Assembly (NCBI GenBank): GCA_949297565.1
Contig: CASFUI010000263.1
Span: forward strand, 1-18,921
Length of the DNA stretch: 18,921 nucleotides
Reading direction: 5' to 3'
Source: an uncultured Eubacteriales bacterium
GTDB taxonomy: Bacteria > Bacillota > Clostridia > Lachnospirales > Lachnospiraceae
A program made the position numbers and the translations under genes. Below the pieces are notes generated by a model. It did no database searches. It saw only the letters and a list, made by a program, of their open reading frames with translations, and was not told the origin of the DNA. Shown here one piece after another: positions 8,370 through 14,974 of the stretch; positions within the stretch are counted from its first letter, which is position 1, and every line of letters begins with the position of its first letter.

Positions 8370-9308
8370 TCATTCCTTCATTCCAAGCGCCTTTGCGACT
8401 TTTTCATATACCGGAACTGAGACGTTATATTTTCTTCCGAGCCTCACGACCTCATATACAAGTCCGTCAATCTCGGATTTGCGTCCCGCCGTGACGTCGC
8501 GCTGCATAGATGTAGTTGTCTCTGGCGCAAGCCCTGACAATATTTCAAGATTAACCTCTACATAATCCTTTTCGAAGGGATATCCCATCGCCTCCGCAAG
8601 CGCCGTAATTTCCCTTATCATTGCCTTAAACATCTCTCTCGGCTCACCCTCCCTTTGAAAATCCCGTGCGCATGCATTGCAGTAAAGCCCTGCTGCCCCG
8701 ATAGGAGAGACATAAGAAAACTTCTCAAGCGCATCTCTTTGTATGTTATCTGAAAGTTCGCCTGAAATTCCGCTCTCATCAAAATCCTTCTGTATTTCTT
8801 TGAGTTCAGTCCGGAATTCCTCCGGTTTTCTCACACCGAACACAACTCGCAGAATTTCGCCGTGCATAAGAAGCATTCCCGGCTTCTCGATATTTGCGGA
8901 GACATAGATACAGCCGTCAAGCACGAGCAGCTCCTGCAGCTTTTCCTGCATTTTTGCCCCCGTTCCGTATATATTAAGCACAGGTATAACTATTGTCTCA
9001 GGTTTTGCCGCCCTCCTTATAAAAGGTATTGTACTGTCAAGCGAATACCCCTTTACACATACAATAATAACATCTGGCTTCTCCTCGTTTGAAGCGCATA
9101 ATTGTGCCTCATAGCTCTCCATATCTGCCGCTTTAACCTGACAGTATTCTACGGTATCGTTCCACATGCGGTGTATTCCGAGTCCGTTTTTATTAATCTC
9201 TCTCAGATGCTCATTTCTTGCAATAAGCGTTACGTCTTTTCCCGCCTTTGCCATAAAAAATCCCAGCACTCCGCCGGTGCCTCCGGCTCCTATAATTAAA
9301 TACTTCAT
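8370..9308 (-). CDS. Ketopantoate reductase family (ApbA/PanE-like) protein
   Basis: A 312-residue cytoplasmic NAD(P)-dependent reductase-like protein. Seen: an N-terminal Rossmann fold with IGAGGTGGVLG (residues 6-16), VCVKGYSLD as the second nucleotide-site strand, and a helical C-terminal domain with AGRKSEIDGLVYEVVRLGRK, the conserved region carrying the substrate-contacting Glu. The region around EKFSYVSPIGAAGLY keeps the Lys, but lacks the Asn spacing usual in true PanE (K-x3-N-x3-N), so 2-dehydropantoate is not assured as substrate and no panE symbol is given. Its ATG overlaps the stop of the upstream gene (TAATG), and its ribosome binding site GGAGG lies in that gene's last codons, so the two are translationally coupled. 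It ends before a bidirectional terminator. Confidence 0.85.
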   Translation of the reverse strand: MKYLIIGAGGTGGVLGFFMAKAGKDVTLIARNEHLREINKNGLGIHRMWNDTVEYCQVKAADMESYEAQLCASNEEKPDVIIVCVKGYSLDSTIPFIRRAAKPETIVIPVLNIYGTGAKMQEKLQELLVLDGCIYVSANIEKPGMLLMHGEILRVVFGVRKPEEFRTELKEIQKDFDESGISGELSDNIQRDALEKFSYVSPIGAAGLYCNACARDFQREGEPREMFKAMIREITALAEAMGYPFEKDYVEVNLEILSGLAPETTTSMQRDVTAGRKSEIDGLVYEVVRLGRKYNVSVPVYEKVAKALGMKE

Positions 9309-10708
9309 TATTCCTCCAAAAGATTTCTTCCCATAAGCACGCCCATAACCGACGCCATCATCAGTCCTCTGGTCCAGCCGCTCGAATCACCGAGGCAGTA
9401 CAGATGTGCCACATTCGTCTTTAAATTAGGCTCCATTTTTACCTTATTGCTGTAAAACTTTAATTCAGGTGAATACAGGAGTGTCTCCGTGCTCGCAAAT
9501 CCCGGAACTACGTTGTCAACCGCCTGAATAAAATTAATAATATTCACCATTGCGCGGTATGGCATTGCAGCCGTTATATCGCCAGCAACAGCGTCCGGAA
9601 GCGTCGGCTTTACATTTGCCTGCGCAAGCTCCTTCTGCCATGTTCTCTTGCCGTCAAGAATATCTCCGTAGCGCTGCACTAAAATCTGACCTGCCCCCAG
9701 CATATTGGTGAGCTCCCCTACCTTCTTCGCGTACTCGATAGGCTGGTTAAAGGGCTCTGTAAAATTGTGTGAGCACAAAATTGCAAGATTTGTATTGTCA
9801 GATTTTAAATCCTTGTAGGAATGACCGTTTACCACTGCAAGATTGTCATCATAATTTTCCTGGCTCACAAAGCCTCCCGGATTTTGACAGAATGTCCTCA
9901 CCTTATTCTTGAACGGCCTCGGATAACCGATAAGCTTAGACTCATAGAGAACATTATTTACGTCCTCCATAATCTCGTTTCGCACCTCTACGCGCACTCC
10001 GATGTCAACCGTTCCCGGCTTATGCATAATATCGTACTTAGAGCACAGCTTCTCCAGCCATTCCGCTCCTCTTCTGCCGGTAGCAATGATAATATCCTCG
10101 CCGTAAACAGCAGTCTCGTCGCTGTTTCCGGAGGTCTTTTTAATTCGTATGCCCACACAGCGGTTATTTTCAAGAATAATGTCGTTGCAGGTATATCCGA
10201 ACATCATCTCAACTCCGCGCTCCACGAGATAATCCTCAATACTTGCGTAAATCTGCTGAGCCCTCTCAGTTCCAAGATGTCTGATTGGACAGTCAACCAG
10301 CTTAAGTCCCGACTGTATAGCTCTCTTTCTTATCTCCTTTACCTTATCACCCTGATTAATTCCCTCTACATGACTGTCAGCACCAAATTCAAGATAAATT
10401 TTGTCAGTGTAGTCAATAAGACTCTGTGCAAAATCCTCTCCTATCAGACTTGGCAAGTCTCCGCCTACCTCATATGACAGCGAAAGCTTTCCGTCCGAAA
10501 ATGCTCCCGCCCCCGAAAAGCCCGTAGTGATATTACACGGCTCACAGTTTACACACTTTTTAGTTATGCTCTTCGGGCACTTTCTCTTGTGAATACTGCT
10601 TCCCTTCTCAACCATTATAATCTTTTTGGAACTTCCGTTTTTAAGCAGCTCAAGCGCTGTAAAAATCCCCGCAGGTCCCGTTCCGACAATTACAACATCA
10701 GCCTTCAT
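9308..10708 (-). CDS. NAD(P)/FAD-dependent oxidoreductase with cysteine cluster
   Basis: A 466-residue flavoprotein of the uncharacterised FAD-dependent dehydrogenase group (COG2509-like, from memory). Seen: dinucleotide-binding VVIVGTGPAGIFTALELL (5-22) followed by an acidic position (VEKG); a cysteine-rich segment at 44-58 (C44-x7-C52-x2-C55-x2-C58) leading into GFSGAGAFSDGKL; IIIATGR, the second FAD contact; and CLGDSSG near the end, typical of the final FAD-binding motif. No membrane segments or signal peptide. The reaction is unknown; the cysteines could bind a metal or Fe-S centre, or be redox active. The start ATG has only a weak GGGGA site 7-8 nt upstream. It forms a two-gene unit with the PanE-like reductase downstream. 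Confidence 0.85.
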   Translation of the reverse strand: MKADVVIVGTGPAGIFTALELLKNGSSKKIIMVEKGSSIHKRKCPKSITKKCVNCEPCNITTGFSGAGAFSDGKLSLSYEVGGDLPSLIGEDFAQSLIDYTDKIYLEFGADSHVEGINQGDKVKEIRKRAIQSGLKLVDCPIRHLGTERAQQIYASIEDYLVERGVEMMFGYTCNDIILENNRCVGIRIKKTSGNSDETAVYGEDIIIATGRRGAEWLEKLCSKYDIMHKPGTVDIGVRVEVRNEIMEDVNNVLYESKLIGYPRPFKNKVRTFCQNPGGFVSQENYDDNLAVVNGHSYKDLKSDNTNLAILCSHNFTEPFNQPIEYAKKVGELTNMLGAGQILVQRYGDILDGKRTWQKELAQANVKPTLPDAVAGDITAAMPYRAMVNIINFIQAVDNVVPGFASTETLLYSPELKFYSNKVKMEPNLKTNVAHLYCLGDSSGWTRGLMMASVMGVLMGRNLLEE

Positions 10709-10791
10709 AAAATATCCCCGTTTCCGCGCACGCTATCCCGCAACACTGGCTTTTGTCAGGTGCGCTGTGACATAAAGCCCCGGCGTTCAAA

Positions 10792-10815
10792 TACCCCGCA
10801 GTATGCTGCGGGGTA
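10792..10815 (-). terminator. Hairpin terminator after the deaminase gene
   Basis: A perfect 10-bp stem, TACCCCGCAG and CTGCGGGGTA, with a 4-nt TATG loop, 31 bp after the deaminase stop. On minus only a short TTT tail follows, so termination may be partial and the FAD-protein gene may receive read-through; I see no convincing promoter for the latter in the 138-bp gap. Confidence 0.6.
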
Positions 10816-10846
10816 CATAAACTTTTATAATATTATTATACCTATT

Positions 10847-12607
10847 TTACTGCCATTCGGCAAGCGCGCGGGCAATAAAACTTTCCCACATATCATCAAA
10901 ATTATTCCTTATTATACTTTCATTTGTCTGACCGCAGCCGTTAGTCTGATAATAATAGTACGCCGTATAAACCATAGCCTTTATCTGTCCCAGATTCAAG
11001 TCCATTGCCATATACGCGGACCAGAAATCATACGATACGCCCGGATTTCCAAAAAGCTGCGGGTCATCGTTTGCTATGCAGCAGGCAACACCGCTTCTCA
11101 TAAGGCTGCACGCCGGGTGAGTTCTCAAGTCCGGGTGATAACCGAGAAGCTGATTGCTTATGGGACATATCTCAAGAACAGGCTCTCTCACATCGGAATT
11201 TATAGTGCCTCCATTGGTGGCAACAGCCCTCACAGTGCCCGGATGATTAACCATATTAAAGCCATGCCCTATTCTCTTTCTGCATATTATCGAAGCGCCA
11301 GACACATTAAAATTATCATTCCATGTGCTCTCTCCGTCATGCAAATAAAAATCAATAAGTACTATACGCGGACCGCTCACTCCGTTTTCAGCTTCTTGCT
11401 GAATCAGCTCTCCCAGCTTTTCCTTCTCGTCAGCCGACAGAACATCCTCATATCCCGTGCCGAAGCTGCCGTATATAATATCTTCAGCATATGCGTCTGT
11501 TATCTGTCCCCTGTCCTCCTCGCTGACAAAGTCAAATCCTAAAATAATATCCTTATACCTCACGGTATTTTTCAGAACAATAGCGGTGTCAAGTTTTTTC
11601 AGCAGCTTAGCCTTGTCCTCTTTTTTATAAGGGCTTAAATCGCGTCTTGCACATAGTATAATCTTTACAATGAATTTTTCACCTGACTTTGAATATAATT
11701 CATTTACTGCATCGCGTGCCTTCAGTATCATGTCGAGAAAATAAGAATCAAGTGGATTGTCCCACGGCGAAATCTCAATCGCCATATCTTTTTTATATAC
11801 ATAATTTTTTGCATTGCAGTCAGACTCCTTTCCAAGACGCTCTTCTAAACTGCTCTGTACCTTATCTGTGAACTCCTCATATCCGCACCTGAGCTCTACA
11901 TAATATATATTGTCCTCAATGCATTCTTTGAAAAATTCAATGTGATACACATAATAAAATACTGAATTCATAAACAACCTTGACGTTCTTGAAAATATAG
12001 TGTTAAATTCATCCCATTTGCATGTAAACCTCTCTGCTCTGTCTGAGGAAAATGACAAAAGCTCTTTAAGCCACTGCTCGTTTCCCTCCTCATCTAAAAA
12101 TGCGTCCAGTGGCTCCACATATCCCTCAACTCCGGCCTCCTTAACCTGACGGGCATACAAAAGCGTACCCAAGGCTACCTTTGTCTGATTTATATCCTGT
12201 CTTGTGACAATCATTATTTTATAATCAGTATTTTCTATATATGTATTCTGCCATGCCTTAAGCAGCATCAAAAGCCGCTCCACCGACAGACCGGCTGTGC
12301 TGTGAACATGAAGAAGCCCTCCTTTCGGCATTTTTTTAAATACCTTTGTGTAGAGTTCACTTTTTTCCGCCATGCTCTTAACCTTATAGAAGGGCTGCAT
12401 AGACGGATAGGGTCTTTGCATTGTCTCATAGCGTCTTTTGTACTGCTGTCGAATTTCCCACATTTTTTTCTGAAGCTCTGTTTCATTGTCTGTCAAATCA
12501 TTCATCCTCAGTCTTCCTGTGACACCGTCTTTCTGGTCGCTTCTGATTAATTCAGAATATTCATTCAAATAATCCTTATATTGCGTTCTGTATGTTGTAT
12601 TTTCCAT
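10847..12607 (-). CDS. Adenosine deaminase family protein, ADA2/ADGF-like
   Basis: A 586-residue metal-dependent deaminase, longer than classic bacterial adenosine deaminase (about 330-350). Seen, in order: MPKGGLLHVHSTAGLS with metal ligands His100 and His102, wording typical of the ADA2/ADGF branch; LHDGES (His423, catalytic Glu426); RIGHGFNM (His448); EICPISNQLLG (479-489); and IANDDPQLFG with Asp514-Asp515. All metal and catalytic residues of the superfamily are therefore present. Expected reaction: adenosine, deoxyadenosine or a related purine to the inosine form, releasing ammonia. No signal peptide is seen, whereas animal ADA2 proteins are secreted, so a cytoplasmic role is inferred. 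The upstream in-frame ATG at 12646 lacks a ribosome binding site; AAAGGAGG stands just before the ATG at 12607. Upstream lies a near-palindrome (12651-12688). Confidence 0.87.
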   Translation of the reverse strand: MENTTYRTQYKDYLNEYSELIRSDQKDGVTGRLRMNDLTDNETELQKKMWEIRQQYKRRYETMQRPYPSMQPFYKVKSMAEKSELYTKVFKKMPKGGLLHVHSTAGLSVERLLMLLKAWQNTYIENTDYKIMIVTRQDINQTKVALGTLLYARQVKEAGVEGYVEPLDAFLDEEGNEQWLKELLSFSSDRAERFTCKWDEFNTIFSRTSRLFMNSVFYYVYHIEFFKECIEDNIYYVELRCGYEEFTDKVQSSLEERLGKESDCNAKNYVYKKDMAIEISPWDNPLDSYFLDMILKARDAVNELYSKSGEKFIVKIILCARRDLSPYKKEDKAKLLKKLDTAIVLKNTVRYKDIILGFDFVSEEDRGQITDAYAEDIIYGSFGTGYEDVLSADEKEKLGELIQQEAENGVSGPRIVLIDFYLHDGESTWNDNFNVSGASIICRKRIGHGFNMVNHPGTVRAVATNGGTINSDVREPVLEICPISNQLLGYHPDLRTHPACSLMRSGVACCIANDDPQLFGNPGVSYDFWSAYMAMDLNLGQIKAMVYTAYYYYQTNGCGQTNESIIRNNFDDMWESFIARALAEWQ

Positions 12608-12650
12608 TCTGCCTCCTTTCCGCGCCTCTGCGATTCTGCCGAACATTTTT

Positions 12651-12688
12651 ATTCTATGGGAAGTTCAGAGAACTTTCCTATAGAGAAT
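12651..12688. repeat. Imperfect 38-bp palindrome upstream of the deaminase gene
   Basis: Left arm 12651-12666 (ATTCTATGGGAAGTTC) and right arm 12670-12688 (GAACTTTCCTATAGAGAAT) are inverted copies with small indels around a 3-nt centre. It stands 44 bp before the deaminase ATG. It is not followed by a T-run that would make it a terminator, so an operator or leader hairpin is likelier. Confidence 0.5.
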
Positions 12689-12722
12689 AAAAATAAGGAG
12701 GAGAGATTTCTCCCTCCTCCTC
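12685..12722 (-). terminator. Rho-independent terminator of the unknown gene
   Basis: On the minus strand a GGAGGAGGGAGA / TCTCTCCTCC stem with one bulge and an AAA-type loop is followed by TTATTTTTATT. It lies about 45 bp after the stop of the gene at 12767-13387. Confidence 0.75.
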
Positions 12723-12766
12723 CCTTTCTCCGATAAATATATGCATTTTATATACTCAAATGCATA

Positions 12767-13387
12767 TCAGCTCTCCCTGTAAAAGCCTGTCTCCTTGTTG
12801 TAAGCGATTGTATGCTCTGTCTCGTTCTCCTCGTACTCTACTGTGAGCGGCACTGATGAGACATGGCTTATCACAGTTCCGTCATTTATGTCGCTCTTGA
12901 GATAAATATCAACCTTCTCGATAGGCGTCATGGATATTGACTGTTCATATGGAACAAATACGGCGTTGATAGGATTTTTTGCCATGCCTACTCCGTTTAC
13001 CTGAACGTCCTGAGCAAGTCCGAAGGTGAGCCCGTCATAGTCTGCCATATCATTCTTAACCGCATATGTATTTTTCCCAAGCGACGGAATAATTTCCGGT
13101 TTCTGGAAAACACCCTGCTCGAAGTTATACATAACCTTTGTTGTGGCAGCTAAATCTGAGAGCTTACTGATAACCGCACCCTGCTGTATCTCCGTGTTTG
13201 AAGCGTAAACCGCAAAATCATTTTTCCAGTCAACGGTATTGTTCATAAACGGTTTAAAGCTTACCCATGCAACCTGAGAATCGGCATTTCCTGCTGTGTG
13301 CTTAACAATCACAATCTGCTCGTTAGCCTTGTAAATTGTTTTTAAATCCTGGTCATTAATCTTAATGTTTAATCTGTACTTTGGCAT
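12767..13387 (-). CDS. Protein of unknown function, possibly phase-variable
   Basis: A 206-residue protein I cannot assign. It has no signal peptide, no membrane helix and no cysteine. Short alternating hydrophobic stretches throughout (YRLNIKI, EQIVIVKH, VAWVSFKPF, DFAVYAS, KVDIYL, VPLTVEY) suggest a beta-sandwich-like fold. The layout VAWVSFKPF...NTVDW..DFAVYASNTEIQQGAVI reminds me of an unnamed family of soluble proteins found patchily in bacteria and fungi; this is memory, not a search result. Start: the ATG at 13387 has AAGGAGA at proper spacing; 15 further in-frame codons upstream lack one. It is monocistronic, followed by its own terminator. Its upstream DNA has only a poor -35 (AAGTCA) before TATTAT in the sequenced orientation, but a strong promoter 200 bp away points the other way between inverted palindromes. 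Confidence 0.75.
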   Translation of the reverse strand: MPKYRLNIKINDQDLKTIYKANEQIVIVKHTAGNADSQVAWVSFKPFMNNTVDWKNDFAVYASNTEIQQGAVISKLSDLAATTKVMYNFEQGVFQKPEIIPSLGKNTYAVKNDMADYDGLTFGLAQDVQVNGVGMAKNPINAVFVPYEQSISMTPIEKVDIYLKSDINDGTVISHVSSVPLTVEYEENETEHTIAYNKETGFYRES

Positions 13388-13493
13388 AAAAAATCTCCTT
13401 TTTTTAATTTTATATTTTGGTGGTCCCGGCATTTAAAACAGTTGAAATTTCATTTTTACGGCCGTTCTGTTTTTCATGTCCCTGACCTGTAAT

Positions 13494-13510
13494 CATAATA
13501 CAATATTATG
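13494..13510. repeat. Palindromic site A, left partner of inverted pair
   Basis: CATAATA-CAA-TATTATG. Its 13-bp core TAATACAATATTA is identical to the complement of the core at 13718ff (site B), so A and B are inverted relative to each other with centres about 218 bp apart. Read on minus it supplies TATTAT, a good -10 box for the gene at 12767-13387. Confidence 0.6.
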
Positions 13511-13698
13511 TTAAGATGACTTTGCCGATAAACAGGCTTTTAAACGCTATTTTTAAATAAATTACATACAATCAAATAACTTCGGGTCTGTAAGCTTTAA
13601 AACAAAATCAAAAAACAGAAATTATTCCTATATGCCGGTTTGCCGGTTTTATAAAAATAATACGCAAAAAGAATTTTAAAAATTTTTTAAATTTGTTG

Positions 13699-13727
13699 TT
13701 GACAATATAAACTTAATATTGTATTAA
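13699..13727 (+). promoter_or_regulatory. Strong sigma-A promoter with no intact gene downstream
   Basis: Perfect TTGACA (13699-13704), 17-bp spacer and TATTAA (13722-13727), preceded by A/T tracts resembling an UP element. It fires rightward, into a gene fragment and then antisense to the 3' end of the recombinase. The -10 box lies within the right arm of palindrome B. Confidence 0.65.
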
Positions 13728-13730
13728 GTT
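13710..13730. repeat. Palindromic site B, right partner of inverted pair
   Basis: Perfect 9-bp arms AACTTAATA and TATTAAGTT around a TTG centre, covering the spacer and -10 box of the rightward promoter. The complement shares 13 uninterrupted bases with site A plus a GTT just beyond. It can be read as a recombination site or as an operator. Confidence 0.6.
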
Positions 13731-13774
13731 CAGTTTATTTTAAATAATACGGGGTATTAATCTTATTTTAGTAA

Positions 13775-13897
13775 TTGTGTAATGGAAAATTTATAGATGT
13801 ATTAAGATGGTCTTTGACCTTTCAGAATAATTTTGGAGTATTATCAGAAAGCCAGCCTGCTGCCGCAAAAGCCTTTTTAGCTCTGATTGACTTATAA
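13775..13897 (+). pseudogene. Short gene remnant, possibly carboxymuconolactone decarboxylase/AhpD-like
   Basis: A 40-codon open frame from a TTG to a TAA at 13895-13897, with no ribosome binding site. The segment FQNNFGVLSESQPAAAKAF followed by LALIDL reads like the start of small CMD/AhpD-type proteins, in which an N-terminal helix has the pattern F..NFG.L....P....AF. The frame stops just where the conserved part would begin, and the recombinase gene end abuts it. I regard it as a decayed fragment, but chance resemblance is possible at this length. Confidence 0.3.
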
Positions 13898-13902
13898 AAT
13901 TT

Positions 13903-14718
13903 CTACGAATAGAGTTTATTTAACCTCTTTCTTTTTTCCTCTTTAGTGGTCATAGTGTAAATTCTGGTAATTTCAATAGAACTGTGTCCGAGTATATCGG
14001 CAAGCTCTGAGATATTTTTATAACGTCTCATATACTCTATTGCCATCATGTGCCTGAAGCTGTGAGGATGGACATGTGACTTGGGTATACCTGTCATATC
14101 CGCCATTTTCATGAGCATCTGCCATACCGCGCCCCTGCTTATTGGCTTACCTGTATTTCCGGTAAAAATTATTCCCGATTTTATTCCCTCATTTTTGCAG
14201 TACAGCGCAAGCTCCGTCTGCAGCTCTTCGGATATATAAATTTCTCTGCTTCTTCCCTTGCTGCATATAACCGCATTTCCGCTGCGCACATTTTCAACAG
14301 TTATATATTTAAGCTCTCCTATCCTTATTCCTGTGCATGCAAGCACCTTAATGATATAATAATATTTATCGCGGTGAGTATCTTTGGCATATTTAAGCAG
14401 CTCCTTGTATTCACATACCGTTATAATATTTTCAAGACTCCTCTTGACTGACAAACGCTTAGTTCTGATACACAGTCTGTCAGCTTTCATAAACCTTAAA
14501 TAAATGTTGAACGCCACACAGTATAAATTCGCAGTCGAGCGCCTGTAATTCCGTATCAGACTTATCTCAAACTGTTTTACATTTTCAGGGTCGGGCAAAG
14601 CCCCTTTGCTTATTTCATAAAAATATTTAACAGCTCTTATATATACATTTACAGTATTTACACTTAAATTTTTTTCTTCCAGATGTCTCTTAAACTCCAT
14701 TATATTATCTGTTTCCAT
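13903..14718 (-). CDS. Tyrosine recombinase / site-specific integrase
   Basis: A 271-residue phage-integrase-family enzyme with an N-terminal core-binding (SAM-like) domain (about 5-85) and a catalytic domain (about 100-270). The complete catalytic set is visible: Arg132 (CTGIRIGEL), Lys154 (SKGRSREI), His219 and Arg222 (HSFRH), His245 (ILGHSS) and nucleophile Tyr254 (TRIYTM). It should cut and rejoin DNA through a 3'-phosphotyrosine. Start: GGAGG lies 7 nt before the ATG at 14718; in-frame codons further upstream lack a site. There are no phage, conjugation or excisionase genes nearby, so it is a solitary recombinase. Together with the inverted palindromes beside its 3' end this fits an invertase for a DNA switch better than a prophage integrase (inference). 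Confidence 0.92.
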   Translation of the reverse strand: METDNIMEFKRHLEEKNLSVNTVNVYIRAVKYFYEISKGALPDPENVKQFEISLIRNYRRSTANLYCVAFNIYLRFMKADRLCIRTKRLSVKRSLENIITVCEYKELLKYAKDTHRDKYYYIIKVLACTGIRIGELKYITVENVRSGNAVICSKGRSREIYISEELQTELALYCKNEGIKSGIIFTGNTGKPISRGAVWQMLMKMADMTGIPKSHVHPHSFRHMMAIEYMRRYKNISELADILGHSSIEITRIYTMTTKEEKRKRLNKLYS

Positions 14719-14871
14719 TTGTATACCTCCGTATCGAATGTATTCCATATCTAAATCAACACCTGATTCCACCTATATCAGGCTCATACATCCTGTCGGA
14801 GCTCGAACAAAGACCAACTTAAGGCATCACCCCTCTCAGATTGGACTGTCACTATTCTCGAAACTATATAA

Positions 14872-14877
14872 ATTATA
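14872..14877 (-). promoter_or_regulatory. Possible -10 box of the recombinase gene
   Basis: Perfect TATAAT on the minus strand, preceded directly by TG. No good -35 box is found 16-18 bp upstream. The resulting leader would be roughly 145 nt. Low intrinsic strength would suit a recombinase. Confidence 0.4.
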
Positions 14878-14929
14878 CACCAGTAATTTGGGGTTAAATT
14901 ATTATTGTAAAAAATAACAGTTTTTTTGT

Positions 14930-14974
14930 AAAAAAAAGCAGCGCAAATCCCTGCATATATGCAAAGTTTTGCGC
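14930..14974 (-). terminator. Terminator-like hairpin upstream of the recombinase
   Basis: On the minus strand GCGCAAA (14968-14974) pairs with TTTGCGC (14941-14947), enclosing the perfect 12-bp palindrome TGCATATATGCA (14952-14963), and is followed by TGC and a run of eight T (14930-14937). No minus-strand protein gene ends here, so it either insulates the recombinase or ends a small RNA. Confidence 0.65.

Larger units (their letters stand above)
13388..13902. other. AT-rich gene-poor region between unknown gene and recombinase
   Basis: These 515 bp hold no full gene. They contain: a palindrome at 13494-13510; a tandem 8-mer TGCCGGTT twice (13633-13648); long A/T tracts (about 13671-13695) just upstream of a strong plus-strand promoter (13699-13727); a second palindrome overlapping that promoter (13710-13730); a third, TAATAC-GGG-GTATTA (13745-13759); and a short broken reading frame (13775-13897). 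An 8-bp direct repeat, TTAAGATG, occurs at 13511-13518 and 13802-13809. Confidence 0.7.

Noticed and set aside
8370..9308. Assignment as true panE (pantothenate synthesis)
   Set aside because: The K-x3-N-x3-N pattern of 2-dehydropantoate reductase is not intact and no pan genes are nearby, so only the family is given.
9821..10477. 218-codon plus-strand open frame
   Set aside because: It is fully antisense to the FAD-dependent oxidoreductase, which shows clear family motifs; no start signals are present.
10589..11542. 317-codon plus-strand open frame
   Set aside because: It lies antisense across the FAD protein, the gap and the deaminase, has no ribosome binding site, a basic and low-complexity composition, and the opposite strand carries conserved catalytic motifs.
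13633..13648. Tandem TGCCGGTT pair as a CRISPR-like or iterated repeat
   Set aside because: Only two copies with no spacer; too short to support an array.
13511..13809. TTAAGATG direct repeats as attachment sites of a tiny mobile element
   Set aside because: Only 8 identical bases about 290 bp apart in AT-rich DNA, and the enclosed stretch has no gene; chance is a sufficient explanation.
14719..14772. Upstream extension of the recombinase to an earlier in-frame start
   Set aside because: The 18 extra codons lack a ribosome binding site, while GGAGG is ideally placed before the ATG at 14718.
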